From NCBI RefSeq assembly GCF_038235435.1, contig NZ_CP151275.1, positions 2,108,001-2,172,000 on the forward strand: a stretch of DNA of 64,000 nt, given 5' to 3'. Positions 26,585 through 39,220 of this stretch are shown piece by piece; the stretch's first letter is position 1; every line of letters starts with the position of its first letter. The position numbers and the translations under genes are program-made. Origin of the DNA: Niveibacterium sp. SC-1 (GTDB taxonomy: Bacteria > Pseudomonadota > Gammaproteobacteria > Burkholderiales > Rhodocyclaceae). The notes under the pieces are model-generated. The model was not told the origin of the DNA. It did no database searches and worked only from the letters and a program-made list of their open reading frames with translations.

Positions 26585-27718
26585 TCAGGCAAGCAGGCGT
26601 TCGAGCACGCCGCGATAGATGGCGGAAAGAGGATCGATCGCCTCCACGGCGATGCGTTCGTTGACCTTGTGGATGCTCGCATTCACCGGGCCGAACTCCA
26701 CGACTTCCGGGCAGATGGTGGCAATGAAGCGGCCGTCCGAGGTGCCGCCCGTGGTCGATAGTTCCGGCGTGCGGCCCGTGGCCGCGCTGATCGCACCTTC
26801 CAGTGCCGCCACGAGCGCGCCGCGCGCCGTGATGAAGGGATTGCCCGAGAGCTGCCAGTCGATGTGATAACGCAAGCCGTGGCGATTCAGCGTTTCATGA
26901 GTGCGCTGCTTGAGCGCATCGGCCGGGCTTGCAGGCGAGAATCGGAAGTTGAAGCGCATCTCCAGCTTGCCCGGGATAACGTTGGTGGCGCCGGTGCCGG
27001 AGTGGATGTTCGACACCTGCCAGGTGGTGGGCGGGAAGTACTCGTCGCCAGCGTCCCATTGCACGGCTGCCAGTTCGGCCAGCGCGGGGGCGAGCAGGTG
27101 GATCGGGTTCTTCGCCAGGTGCGGATAGGCCACGTGGCCTTGCACACCTTCCACGATCAGGTGGCCGTTGAGGGAGCCGCGGCGACCGTTCTTGATCATG
27201 TCGCCCAGGTGGTCGACCGAGGTCGGTTCGCCGACGATACAGAAATCCAGCGTCTCGCCACGCTCGCGGAAGGTGTCGACCACCAGCTTGGTGCCGTGCG
27301 TGGCGACGCCCTCCTCGTCGGAGGTGAGCAGCAGTGCGATCGAGCCTGCGTGATCGGGATGCTCGCCAAGGAAGGCTTCGATCGCGGTGACGAAGGCGGC
27401 CAGCGAGGTCTTCATGTCGGCCGCGCCGCGGCCATAAAGGTAGCCGTCGCGCTCCATCGGTACAAAGGGGTCGCTCTCCCATTCGGGCAGCGGGCCGGTG
27501 GGCACCACGTCGGTGTGGCCGGCAAAACAGACCAGGGGGCGAGCGCTGCCACGGCGTGCCCAGAGATTGGCCACGCCATTGGCGTCGATGCGTTCGAGAG
27601 TAAAGCCCAGCGGGGCCAGGCGGGCGGCGATCAGTTCGAGGCAGCCTTCGTCATGCGGTGTGACGGAAGGGCGGCGAATCAGCGCTTCGGTGAGCGCGCG
27701 GGTGGGGCTTTGGGGCAC
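26585..27718 (-). CDS. dapE: DapE, succinyl-diaminopimelate desuccinylase
   Basis: I take the GTG at 27718 as the start ([20 protein letters not shown]), giving 377 residues, the family length; a TTG at 27766 would add 16 atypical residues. Metal ligands and catalytic residues are visible: H68 and D70 (FAGHTDVVP), D101 (GRGAADMK), E135 and E136 (TSDEEG), E164 (VGEPTS). It cleaves succinyl-DAP to LL-diaminopimelate for lysine and cell wall synthesis. No ribosome site is obvious. Confidence 0.95.
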   Translation of the reverse strand: MPQSPTRALTEALIRRPSVTPHDEGCLELIAARLAPLGFTLERIDANGVANLWARRGSARPLVCFAGHTDVVPTGPLPEWESDPFVPMERDGYLYGRGAADMKTSLAAFVTAIEAFLGEHPDHAGSIALLLTSDEEGVATHGTKLVVDTFRERGETLDFCIVGEPTSVDHLGDMIKNGRRGSLNGHLIVEGVQGHVAYPHLAKNPIHLLAPALAELAAVQWDAGDEYFPPTTWQVSNIHSGTGATNVIPGKLEMRFNFRFSPASPADALKQRTHETLNRHGLRYHIDWQLSGNPFITARGALVAALEGAISAATGRTPELSTTGGTSDGRFIATICPEVVEFGPVNASIHKVNERIAVEAIDPLSAIYRGVLERLLA

Positions 27719-27769
27719 GTTGTTCAGGACGACGGTCTGGCAGGATCGGCGCGCCCTCAAATTCAAAGC

Positions 27770-27800
27770 CCCCGGTCCTTTGCAGGAGCAGGGGCCGGGG
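27770..27800 (-). promoter_or_regulatory. Stem-loop between pilU and dapE
   Basis: CCCCGGTCC (27770-27778) pairs with GGGCCGGGG (27792-27800) with one G-T pair. On the minus strand it is followed by GCTTTGAATTT, too weak for a clear terminator, so it may be a partial terminator or an RNA-processing site between pilU and dapE. Confidence 0.4.
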
Positions 27801-27818
27801 CGACGGAGCCGATGATTG

Positions 27819-28994
27819 TCAGGCCGGCTCGTCTTCCATGTTGAGGGTGAAGGACTTGAAGGAGGCGCCGTCAGGCTCGGTCTTCTCGAAATCGATGACC
27901 GGCGGTGGTGCGGCCGCGTCGGGCGCCGATTTGCCCAGCTGCTGGTTGTTGATCAGCCAGGACAGGTTCGTCGGCGAGTCGGCGTTCGCGAGCGCCTCTT
28001 CCAGAGTGATGACGCCTTCGTCGTAGAGACGATAGAGGTCTTGCTCGAAGGTCTGCGAACCGGGTGCTAGCGATTGCTCCATCGCCTGCTTGATCTCACC
28101 GAATTCGCCGCGCTCGATCAGGTCCGCGATGTGACGGGTGTTCATCAGCACTTCGGCCGCGGGCGCGCGGCGCCCGTCCGGACGCTTGACCAGGCGTTGG
28201 GAGATCACGCTGCGCAGCGCTACCGAAAGGTCCAGGTAGAGCAGCGGCCGATTCTCGAGCGGGAAGAAGTTCGAGACGCGGTTCAGTGCGTGGTAGGCGT
28301 TGTTCGCGTGCAGCGTGGCCACGCAGAGGTGGCCGGTCTGCGCGTAGGCGATCGCCGCCTGCATGGTCTCGCGGTCGCGGATTTCGCCGATCAGGATGCA
28401 ATCGGGTGCCTGGCGCATCGCGTTCTTGAGCGCGATATGCCAGTCGTGTGTGTCGAAGCCGATCTCGCGCTGGTTCACCACCGATTTCTTGTGGCGGAAC
28501 AAGTATTCGATCGGGTCTTCCAGCGTGAGGATGTGGCCCGGCTTGGTGCGGTTGCGATGGTCCAGCATCGCCGCGATGGTGGTCGACTTGCCCGAACCGG
28601 TCGCGCCGACCACGAGGATCAGCCCGCGCTTTTCCAGGATCACGTCTTGCAGGACGTCAGGCATGCCGAGCGAATCCAGGGCGGGAATCTCCCCCTGGAT
28701 GAAACGCACGACGATGCCGACCGAGCCGCGCTGCCAGAACATGTTCACCCGGAAGTTGCCCAGATCCCGCCGGCCGAAGGAGAGGTTCATCTCCTTCTCC
28801 GCCTGGAAGCGCTCGATCTGCTCCGGCGTCATCATCTCGTAGGCCATGCGCTGGATCACCGCAGGGTCCATGACCTGCTGGTTCACCGGCATCACGGTGC
28901 CGTGGATCTTGATGTGGATCGGCGCGCCTGCGGACACGAAGATGTCCGAGGCCTGCTTTTCCGCCATCAACTGGAACAGCTTGTCGAGAATCAT
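27819..28994 (-). CDS. pilU: PilU-like type IV pilus retraction ATPase
   Basis: The 391-residue secretion ATPase has Walker [13 protein letters not shown] (residues 128-139), the Asp box, Walker [14 protein letters not shown] and the His box [20 protein letters not shown]. The C-terminal extension with LSWLINN and a Pro/Asp-rich tail separates PilU from PilT. PilU assists PilT in pilus retraction at the inner membrane. It is inserted between dapD and dapE, far from the minor pilin operon at 1.5-9.3 kb. Confidence 0.93.
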   Translation of the reverse strand: MILDKLFQLMAEKQASDIFVSAGAPIHIKIHGTVMPVNQQVMDPAVIQRMAYEMMTPEQIERFQAEKEMNLSFGRRDLGNFRVNMFWQRGSVGIVVRFIQGEIPALDSLGMPDVLQDVILEKRGLILVVGATGSGKSTTIAAMLDHRNRTKPGHILTLEDPIEYLFRHKKSVVNQREIGFDTHDWHIALKNAMRQAPDCILIGEIRDRETMQAAIAYAQTGHLCVATLHANNAYHALNRVSNFFPLENRPLLYLDLSVALRSVISQRLVKRPDGRRAPAAEVLMNTRHIADLIERGEFGEIKQAMEQSLAPGSQTFEQDLYRLYDEGVITLEEALANADSPTNLSWLINNQQLGKSAPDAAAPPPVIDFEKTEPDGASFKSFTLNMEDEPA

Positions 28995-29057
28995 GCGCCG
29001 GGCTCCGGGCGTGTGAGATCGGGTGGAGTATGCCTAGGCGGCAGCGCGGCGACTACG

Positions 29058-29876
29058 TCAGGCGCGCAGAAGTTCGTTGATGCTGGTCTTGGCGCGGGTC
29101 TTGGCGTCTACCTTCTTGACGATGACCGCGCAGTACAGGCTGTACTTGCCGTCGGAGGAAGGCAGGTTGCCCGAGACCACGACCGAGCCGGCGGGGATGC
29201 GGCCATAGCTCACTTCGCCCGTTTCGCGGTCGTAGATCTTGGTGCTCTGGCCGATGTACACGCCCATCGAGATGACCGAGTTCTCTTCCACGATGACGCC
29301 TTCGACGACTTCCGAACGCGCACCGATGAAGCAGTTGTCTTCGATGATGGTCGGGTTGGCCTGCATCGGTTCGAGCACGCCGCCGATGCCGACGCCGCCG
29401 GAGAGGTGCACGTTCTTGCCGATCTGCGCACAGGAGCCCACGGTTACCCAGGTATCGACCATCGTGCCTTCATCGACGTAGGCGCCGATGTTCAGGTAGG
29501 AGGGCAGCAGCACCGCGTTGCGGGCCACGAAGCTGCCGCGGCGGGCGACTGCGCCCGGCGTCGCGCGAAAGCCCGCAGTACGGAAATCGGCCTCGGTCCA
29601 CTTGGCAAACTTGGTCGGCACCTTGTCGAAGTACTTGCTGACGCCGTCGTCGCTCATCACGTTGTCGTTGGCACGGAAAGACAGCAGCACAGCCTTCTTG
29701 ATCCACTGGTGGGTGGTCCAGGCGCCGTCGATCTTCTCCGCGACGCGAAGCTTGCCGCCGTCCAGATCGGCGATGACGACTTCGATCGCATCACGCAGTT
29801 CGGCGGGGACATTGGCGGGGTTGATCTCGGCGCGGTTTTCCCAGGCGCTTTCGATGACCGATTGCAAGGTGCTCAT
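29058..29876 (-). CDS. dapD: DapD, tetrahydrodipicolinate N-succinyltransferase
   Basis: The ATG at 29876 gives 272 residues. The helical N-terminal part is followed by a left-handed beta-helix with hexapeptide repeats ([52 protein letters not shown]). It transfers succinyl from succinyl-CoA in the lysine/diaminopimelate pathway. It lies between dapC and pilU. Confidence 0.97.
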   Translation of the reverse strand: MSTLQSVIESAWENRAEINPANVPAELRDAIEVVIADLDGGKLRVAEKIDGAWTTHQWIKKAVLLSFRANDNVMSDDGVSKYFDKVPTKFAKWTEADFRTAGFRATPGAVARRGSFVARNAVLLPSYLNIGAYVDEGTMVDTWVTVGSCAQIGKNVHLSGGVGIGGVLEPMQANPTIIEDNCFIGARSEVVEGVIVEENSVISMGVYIGQSTKIYDRETGEVSYGRIPAGSVVVSGNLPSSDGKYSLYCAVIVKKVDAKTRAKTSINELLRA

Positions 29877-29927
29877 GGATTTTTCTCTCGGCAAGAAATG
29901 GAAAGGAAAAGGGGGCGGCGCGGTCGA

Positions 29928-31130
29928 TCAGCGACCGTAACGCTGGCGGGCGAAGCCGGCAATCCGTTGCGCGGCCTCCAGGCATTCGTCGGCGCCCGCG
30001 ACCAGCGCGATGCGCACGAAACCGGCGCCCGGGTTGCCACGCGCCGTCTCGCGCGATAGGAACTGGCCGGGCAGCACGGTCACATGCGTTTCATTGAAGA
30101 GGGCGCGGGTGAACTCGCGGTCGTCTTCGGGCGTGCGGGCCCAGAAATAGAAGCCCGCGTCCGGCATCGCGACGCCTAGCACAGGCGACAGCACCGGGAG
30201 CAGTTGCTCGAATTTCTGGCGATAAAGCGCGCGGTTGTCACGCACATGGGTTTCGTCGCGCCAGGCCGCGATGCTGGCCATCTGCACAGTCTGGCTCATC
30301 GCGCAGCCGTGGTAGGTGCGATAGAGCAAGAAACGCTTCAGTACCTCGGCGTCGCCGGCGACGAAGCCCGAGCGCAGGCCGGGCACGTTCGAGCGCTTGG
30401 ACAGGCTGGAGAACACCACCAGTTGCTTGTAGTCGGTGCGCCCCAGTGCCTGGGCGGCTTGCAGGGCACCCAGCGGCGGGTTCGCCTCGTCGAGGTAGAT
30501 CTCGGAATAGCACTCGTCCGCGGCGATCACGAAGCCATGGCGATCGGCGAGCGCGAAGAGCTCGCGCCATTCGTCCAGGCTCAGCACGCGACCCGTCGGG
30601 TTGCCCGGCGAACAGACGAAGAGCAGTTGCACGGTCGCCCATTCGGCGTCGCTGAGCGTATCCAGCGCAAGGCCGAAGCCGTTTTCCGGGGTCTGGTTGA
30701 GAAAGACGGGCTGGGCGCCAGCGAGCAGGGCCGCGCCTTCATAGATCTGGTAGAACGGATTCGGGCAGGCCACCCGCGCATTTGGGCGGCTGCCATCGAC
30801 CACGGCCTGGGCGAAGGCGAACAAGGCCTCGCGCGAGCCGTTGACCGGCAGCACCTGCTTTGCGGCGTCCAGTTGCTTGAGCTCATAGCGCGCGATCAGC
30901 CAGTCGGCGATCGTCTGGCGCAGGGCGTCGATACCCGCAGTGGTCGGGTAGAGCGAGAGTCCATCGAGGTTTGCCACGACCGCTTCACGGATGAAGGAGG
31001 GCGTCGGGTGTTGGGGTTCGCCGATGTAAAGGCGGATCGGCTTGAGCGCAGACGGAGGCGTCGCGCCGGCAAGCAGTTGGCGCAGGCGTTCGAAGGGGTA
31101 GGGCTGCAGCAGGTCGAGTCGGGGATTCAC
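29928..31130 (-). CDS. dapC: DapC, succinyldiaminopimelate transaminase
   Basis: The 400-residue class I aminotransferase has the PLP-binding Lys in FSSLSKRSNVPGLR, the LPVNGSREALF loop and CSPGNPTGRVLS. The N-terminus MNPRLDLLQPYPFERLRQLL is typical of DapC. Together with DapD and DapE it completes the succinylase branch of diaminopimelate synthesis. It is the first gene of the operon and diverges from smc. Confidence 0.95.
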   Translation of the reverse strand: MNPRLDLLQPYPFERLRQLLAGATPPSALKPIRLYIGEPQHPTPSFIREAVVANLDGLSLYPTTAGIDALRQTIADWLIARYELKQLDAAKQVLPVNGSREALFAFAQAVVDGSRPNARVACPNPFYQIYEGAALLAGAQPVFLNQTPENGFGLALDTLSDAEWATVQLLFVCSPGNPTGRVLSLDEWRELFALADRHGFVIAADECYSEIYLDEANPPLGALQAAQALGRTDYKQLVVFSSLSKRSNVPGLRSGFVAGDAEVLKRFLLYRTYHGCAMSQTVQMASIAAWRDETHVRDNRALYRQKFEQLLPVLSPVLGVAMPDAGFYFWARTPEDDREFTRALFNETHVTVLPGQFLSRETARGNPGAGFVRIALVAGADECLEAAQRIAGFARQRYGR

Positions 31131-31185
31131 AAAAACTCCGGTCCGGAAGCGCCGCGGTGGATCGCGGCGAGGGCCGATATGGCGA

Positions 31186-31194
31186 TGCTATTAT
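31186..31194 (+). promoter_or_regulatory. Extended -10 promoter of smc
   Basis: TGCTATTAT (extended -10) lies 64 bases upstream of the smc start; no -35 match is seen, as is usual for extended -10 promoters. Confidence 0.5.
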
Positions 31195-31258
31195 ACGGCC
31201 CCGTTCCGACTGCCGCGCCCGCCAGGGCTCGGCGACATCGTTTTCCGAGCCGCCGCAC

Positions 31259-34200
31259 GTGCGCCTGTCGAAACTCAAACTCGCTGGATTCAAATCTTTC
31301 GTCGATCCCACCACTGTCCTGACCCCAGGTCAGCTCGTGGGCGTGGTGGGCCCCAACGGCTGCGGCAAATCCAACATCATCGACGCGGTGCGCTGGGTGC
31401 TGGGCGAATCACGCGCCGGGGCGCTGCGCGGCGAGTCGATGACGGATGTCATCTTCAACGGCTCGACCACCCGCAAGCCGGTGAGCCGCGCCAGCGTCGA
31501 ACTGTTGTTCGACAACGCCCAGGGTCGCGCCGCCGGCCAGTGGTCGCAGTACGCCGAGATCTCGGTCAAGCGCGTGCTCGACCGCTCGGGCGAATCTTCC
31601 TACTGGATCAACAACCTGCACGTCCGCCGCAAGGACGTGATCGACCTCTTCCTGGGCACCGGTCTAGGGCCGCGTGCCTACGCGATCATCGAGCAGGGGA
31701 TGATCTCGCGCATCATCGAGGCCAAGCCCGAGGAAGTGCGCGCCTTCCTGGAAGAAGCTGCTGGCGTCACGAAATACAAGGAACGCCGCCGCGAGACGGA
31801 AGGGCGGCTTTCCGACGCCCGCGACAATCTGGCGCGCATCGAAGACATCCGCAACGAGCTGGGCGGCCAGATCGAGCGTCTCTCCGGCCAGGCCGAAGTC
31901 GCGCGCAAGTACAAGAGCTTCAACGAGTCCCTGCGCGAACAGCAGATTCTGCTGTGGCTGCTGCGCCGCAACGAAGCCCGCGAGGACGGCGCTCGTGTTG
32001 CCGCTTCGATCGCGGAAGCCGCAGCGCAGATCGAAGCCGAGAACGCTCGGCTCACTGAGGCCGAGGCTCAGGCCGAAGCGGCGCGCGAAGCGCACTACAA
32101 GGCCTCGGATGCCCTGCATACGGCGCAGGCCGATCTGTATGCGGCCAGCGCCGAGGTCACCCGCTACGAAGGCGAACTCACCCGCCTCAAGGAGCGGCGC
32201 CAGACCCTCGCGCAGCGCGAAGCGCAACTGGCTGCAGAAGGCGAACGCTGGGCGACCCAGCGTGATGCGGCGCGCGCGGACAGCGAGCGTTGGACTACGC
32301 TACTGGACGCGGCCGGTCTGCGGCACGAACAGGCTCAGGCGCGCCACGAGGAACTGGCCGATCGCCTGCCCGCGGCCGAAGACGCCCTCAATGGTGCGCA
32401 GGGTGTCGTGCGTTCGCTGCGCCATGAATTGCACACGGCCGAGCAGCAGCTTCGCGTCGAAGACACCCGCAAGGCCAGCGCGCTGCGCTCGCTCGAGGCG
32501 TTGGCGCAGCGCCGGCTGCGTCTGGACGGCGAGCGCCACGCCCTGCAGGCGCCCGATCTCGAGGCTCTGGCGCGCGCGGAAGCCGCAAGCGAACTGGCCC
32601 AGGAGCGCCTGGCGACCCTGCAGACCGAGCTGGATGACGCGGCCGCAGGCCTGCCTTCGCAACTCGCCGCCCAGCGCCAGGCCCAAGAGGCCGAACGTGC
32701 GGCCCAGCGTGAGAACACCGAAGTCCGGGCCCGCCACGAGGCCCTGCAGCGCATCCAGCAGAAGGCCGCCGCGCCGGGTGCGCTGGCCGACTGGCTGCAG
32801 CGCCACGGCTTCCATGCCCTGCCGCCGCTTTGGCAAGTCCTGCGCGTACAGGCCGGCTGGGAGTCCGCCGCTGAACGCCTGCTGCGCGAGCGCTTTGGCG
32901 CGTTGCGGCTCGCGAGTGCCGAAGCCGCCGCGCCTGCCTGCTCGGGCGACGTACCGGGCAGCCTCGCCTTCGCCTGGCCGGCGCCTGGGGCCGAGGCCGA
33001 GCCACTTGCCGGGCCCGGTCAGGCCTTTGCCGACCTGGTGCGCTGCGAAGACGCCAGCTGGGCGCCGATGCTCAAGACCTGGCTTGCCGCCGTGCGCGCG
33101 GTCGAAGATGTGCGCGAATGGCTGTCGCAAGCCCCGGGGCTCGCGCCCGGCCTGCTGTTGGTCGATCGCGCGGGGCGCATTCTTTCGCGCTTCGGCCTGG
33201 AACTGGTGCGGCCGGACGCTGCCTCGCACGGCGTGCTCGAACGCCAGCGCGAGATCGACGAACTGGCGGCGCGTGCCGAGGCACTGGAGGCGCGCGCCGA
33301 GGCTGCGCATGAGGCGCTCCAGGCCGCCGAGCAGGCCGCGCATCACGCCCAGGAGCGGATCGCGCATCTGCGGCGCGAGCTGCAGTCCCTGCAGCAGACC
33401 GCGCACCGCGAACAACTCGCCATGGTGCAGATGGGCCAGGCGCGCCAGCGCTTCGATGAACGCGCCAGCCAGATTGGTCGCGACCTCGCCGAGATCGACG
33501 AGCAGATGCAGGCCGAGCGCGCGCATCTGGAGCAGGCGGTGGCCGAGCATGCGCGCCAGGACGAGCTCGCCGAAGTCCTGCGCGAACGCCTGGAAGACGC
33601 CGAGCGCATCGCCCAGGAGCAGGAGTCCGCACTACGGAATCTTCGCAGCCAGGAGCAACAGTTGCTCCGCGAGGTGCAGGAGGCAGCCTTCTCCGAGCGC
33701 GAATGCCGCGGCAAGCTGGACGATCTCGCCCGCACCCAGGCCCAGGCCGGCGAGCATATCGAACGCAGCCAGCGCGAACGCGACGCCACCGAAGCCGAAC
33801 GCGCCACGCTGGAAGAAGGTCCGATCGAGGAGGCGCTGCAGCAAGCCCTGCTCTCGCGCGAAACCCGCGAGTCTGCCCTGACTGAGCGCCGTGCCGCGCT
33901 GGATGCGGCGGCCCAGCACCTGCGGGAATTGGACGAAGCCCGCCTGCGGGCTGAACTGGCCCTGCGGCCGCTCAACGAACGCCTGGCGGACCTGCGCCTC
34001 AAGCAGCAGGCCTCCGAGCTGGGAACCCAGCAATACGACGAGCGTCTCGCGGAGATCGAGTTCGTCGAGGCGGACTTCACCGCGCGCCTGGCCGCGGGTC
34101 CCAAGGACGCGACGCTGACCCGCGAGATCAACCGCCTCACGCGCGAGCTCACCGAACTGGGCGCGGTGAACCTCGCGGCCGTCGAAGAGCTGCTGGCTGC

Positions 34201-34780
34201 CGAAGAACGTAAGGGCTACCTGGACGCCCAGACCAGTGACCTCTCGGAAGCCATCGGCACCCTGGAGGAGGCGATCCATCGGATCGACCGCGAGACGCGG
34301 GAGCAGCTGCAGGAAACCTACAATACGGTCAATCGCCATTTCGGCGAGCTGTTCCCGCAACTCTTCGGTGGTGGCGAGGCGCAGCTGATGCTGACCGGCG
34401 ACGAGATCCTCGACGCCGGCGTGCAGATCATTGCGCGGCCGCCCGGCAAGAAGAACAGTACGATTCACCTGCTTTCAGGCGGGGAGAAGGCGCTCACGGC
34501 GATCGCGCTCGTGTTCTCCTTCTTCCAGCTCAATCCGGCGCCGTTCTGCATTCTGGACGAAGTGGACGCGCCCCTGGACGACGCGAATACCGTGCGTTTC
34601 TGCAATATGGTCCGGCGCATGGCCGAGATCACCCAGTTCATCTTCATCAGCCACAGCAAGATCACGATGGAACTGGCCAAGCAGTTGGTGGGTGTCACCA
34701 TGCAGGAGCAAGGCGCCTCCCGCGTGGTCGAAGTCGATATCGAAGAAGCGCTGCGGCTGGTCGAGCCGGCCGCAGCTTGA
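31259..34780 (+). CDS. smc: SMC, chromosome segregation ATPase
   Basis: A GTG at 31259 gives 1173 residues starting MRLSKLKLAGFKSFVDPT, the standard SMC N-terminus; open sequence upstream is not used. Walker A is GPNGCGKSN (31-39), the hinge lies near 500-660, long coiled coils (Ala/Arg/Glu/Gln-rich) surround it, and the C-terminal head has the signature LSGGEKAL (about 1072) and Walker B ILDEVDAPLDD. It forms rings that organise and segregate the chromosome with ScpA and ScpB. It is followed after 8 bases by zipA. Confidence 0.97.
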   Translation: MRLSKLKLAGFKSFVDPTTVLTPGQLVGVVGPNGCGKSNIIDAVRWVLGESRAGALRGESMTDVIFNGSTTRKPVSRASVELLFDNAQGRAAGQWSQYAEISVKRVLDRSGESSYWINNLHVRRKDVIDLFLGTGLGPRAYAIIEQGMISRIIEAKPEEVRAFLEEAAGVTKYKERRRETEGRLSDARDNLARIEDIRNELGGQIERLSGQAEVARKYKSFNESLREQQILLWLLRRNEAREDGARVAASIAEAAAQIEAENARLTEAEAQAEAAREAHYKASDALHTAQADLYAASAEVTRYEGELTRLKERRQTLAQREAQLAAEGERWATQRDAARADSERWTTLLDAAGLRHEQAQARHEELADRLPAAEDALNGAQGVVRSLRHELHTAEQQLRVEDTRKASALRSLEALAQRRLRLDGERHALQAPDLEALARAEAASELAQERLATLQTELDDAAAGLPSQLAAQRQAQEAERAAQRENTEVRARHEALQRIQQKAAAPGALADWLQRHGFHALPPLWQVLRVQAGWESAAERLLRERFGALRLASAEAAAPACSGDVPGSLAFAWPAPGAEAEPLAGPGQAFADLVRCEDASWAPMLKTWLAAVRAVEDVREWLSQAPGLAPGLLLVDRAGRILSRFGLELVRPDAASHGVLERQREIDELAARAEALEARAEAAHEALQAAEQAAHHAQERIAHLRRELQSLQQTAHREQLAMVQMGQARQRFDERASQIGRDLAEIDEQMQAERAHLEQAVAEHARQDELAEVLRERLEDAERIAQEQESALRNLRSQEQQLLREVQEAAFSERECRGKLDDLARTQAQAGEHIERSQRERDATEAERATLEEGPIEEALQQALLSRETRESALTERRAALDAAAQHLRELDEARLRAELALRPLNERLADLRLKQQASELGTQQYDERLAEIEFVEADFTARLAAGPKDATLTREINRLTRELTELGAVNLAAVEELLAAEERKGYLDAQTSDLSEAIGTLEEAIHRIDRETREQLQETYNTVNRHFGELFPQLFGGGEAQLMLTGDEILDAGVQIIARPPGKKNSTIHLLSGGEKALTAIALVFSFFQLNPAPFCILDEVDAPLDDANTVRFCNMVRRMAEITQFIFISHSKITMELAKQLVGVTMQEQGASRVVEVDIEEALRLVEPAAA

Positions 34781-34788
34781 GGAGTGAC

Positions 34789-38815
<4,027 letters not shown>

Positions 38816-38836
38816 GTCGCGCCCGTACCGCTCGAA

Positions 38837-38870
38837 AATGACGAAGGCCGCTTTTGCGGCCTTCGTCATT
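38837..38870. terminator. Terminator-like hairpin after galU
   Basis: A perfect 15-base inverted repeat, AATGACGAAGGCCGC (38837-38851) and GCGGCCTTCGTCATT (38856-38870), has a TTTT loop. There is no long T-run behind it. It lies 21 bases after the galU stop. Confidence 0.7.
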
Positions 38871-39220
38871 TGTGCCAATCCGACAAACGGTGCCTGTCGG
38901 AAATGCCGCCGGCTATGGAGAAAACGGTTACTCACTGCATGCCACGAGGGTATGACATGAGGAACTGCGTTCGAAATCAACAGCCGTTCGTCGGGACGCG
39001 CATGGCGGATTGGATCCGCGCTTGCGCCTCATCAGGATCGTGGAAGCCTTGCAAGAGTAGGTGAGAGATCGTTTGCGCTCGCGGTTCTCACGGAATCCGA
39101 CGAAGGTGCGAAATACGATTTAACCTTTTTTGTCCGCCGCCGTTGATGTGCCACAGTCGATCCTGTGTGCATACCCGAAAAGCATATTGCACACATCCCA
39201 ACGAACGAGGATGACGCGAG
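38871..39220 (+). other. Intergenic region upstream of the sensory operon
   Basis: No gene was recognised in these 350 bases; the short open frame at 38870-39064 lacks a ribosome site and protein character. It should hold the promoter of the operon at 39221. A weak match to the flagellar sigma-28 pattern (TAACCTTT at 39121, GCCGTTGA at 39139, 10-base spacer) is present but unconvincing. Two inverted repeats lie near 39152-39194. Confidence 0.5.
39165..39194 (+). promoter_or_regulatory. Dyad symmetry 26 bases upstream of the kinase gene
   Basis: GTGTGCATA (39165-39173) and TATTGCACAC (39185-39194) form an inverted repeat with one unpaired base and an 11-base centre. A smaller dyad CACAG/CTGTG overlaps it at 39152-39167. 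It could be an operator or a leader hairpin that limits access to the ribosome site. Confidence 0.4.

Noticed and set aside
28074..30059. A 661-codon open frame on the plus strand opposite pilU and dapD
   Set aside because: Same mirror effect; it crosses the gap between two real genes and looks like no protein family.
31995..33881. A 628-codon frame inside smc, in another frame of the same strand
   Set aside because: Arg/Pro/Ser-rich shadow of the coiled-coil coding sequence.
39011..39026. TGGATC-N5-TTGC resembling a sigma-54 promoter upstream of the sensory operon
   Set aside because: Two mismatches in the -24 element and nearly 200 bases from the gene, with no activator site.
38870..39064. 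A 64-codon open frame after galU
   Set aside because: It begins inside the edge of the galU terminator hairpin, has no ribosome site and an unnatural composition.
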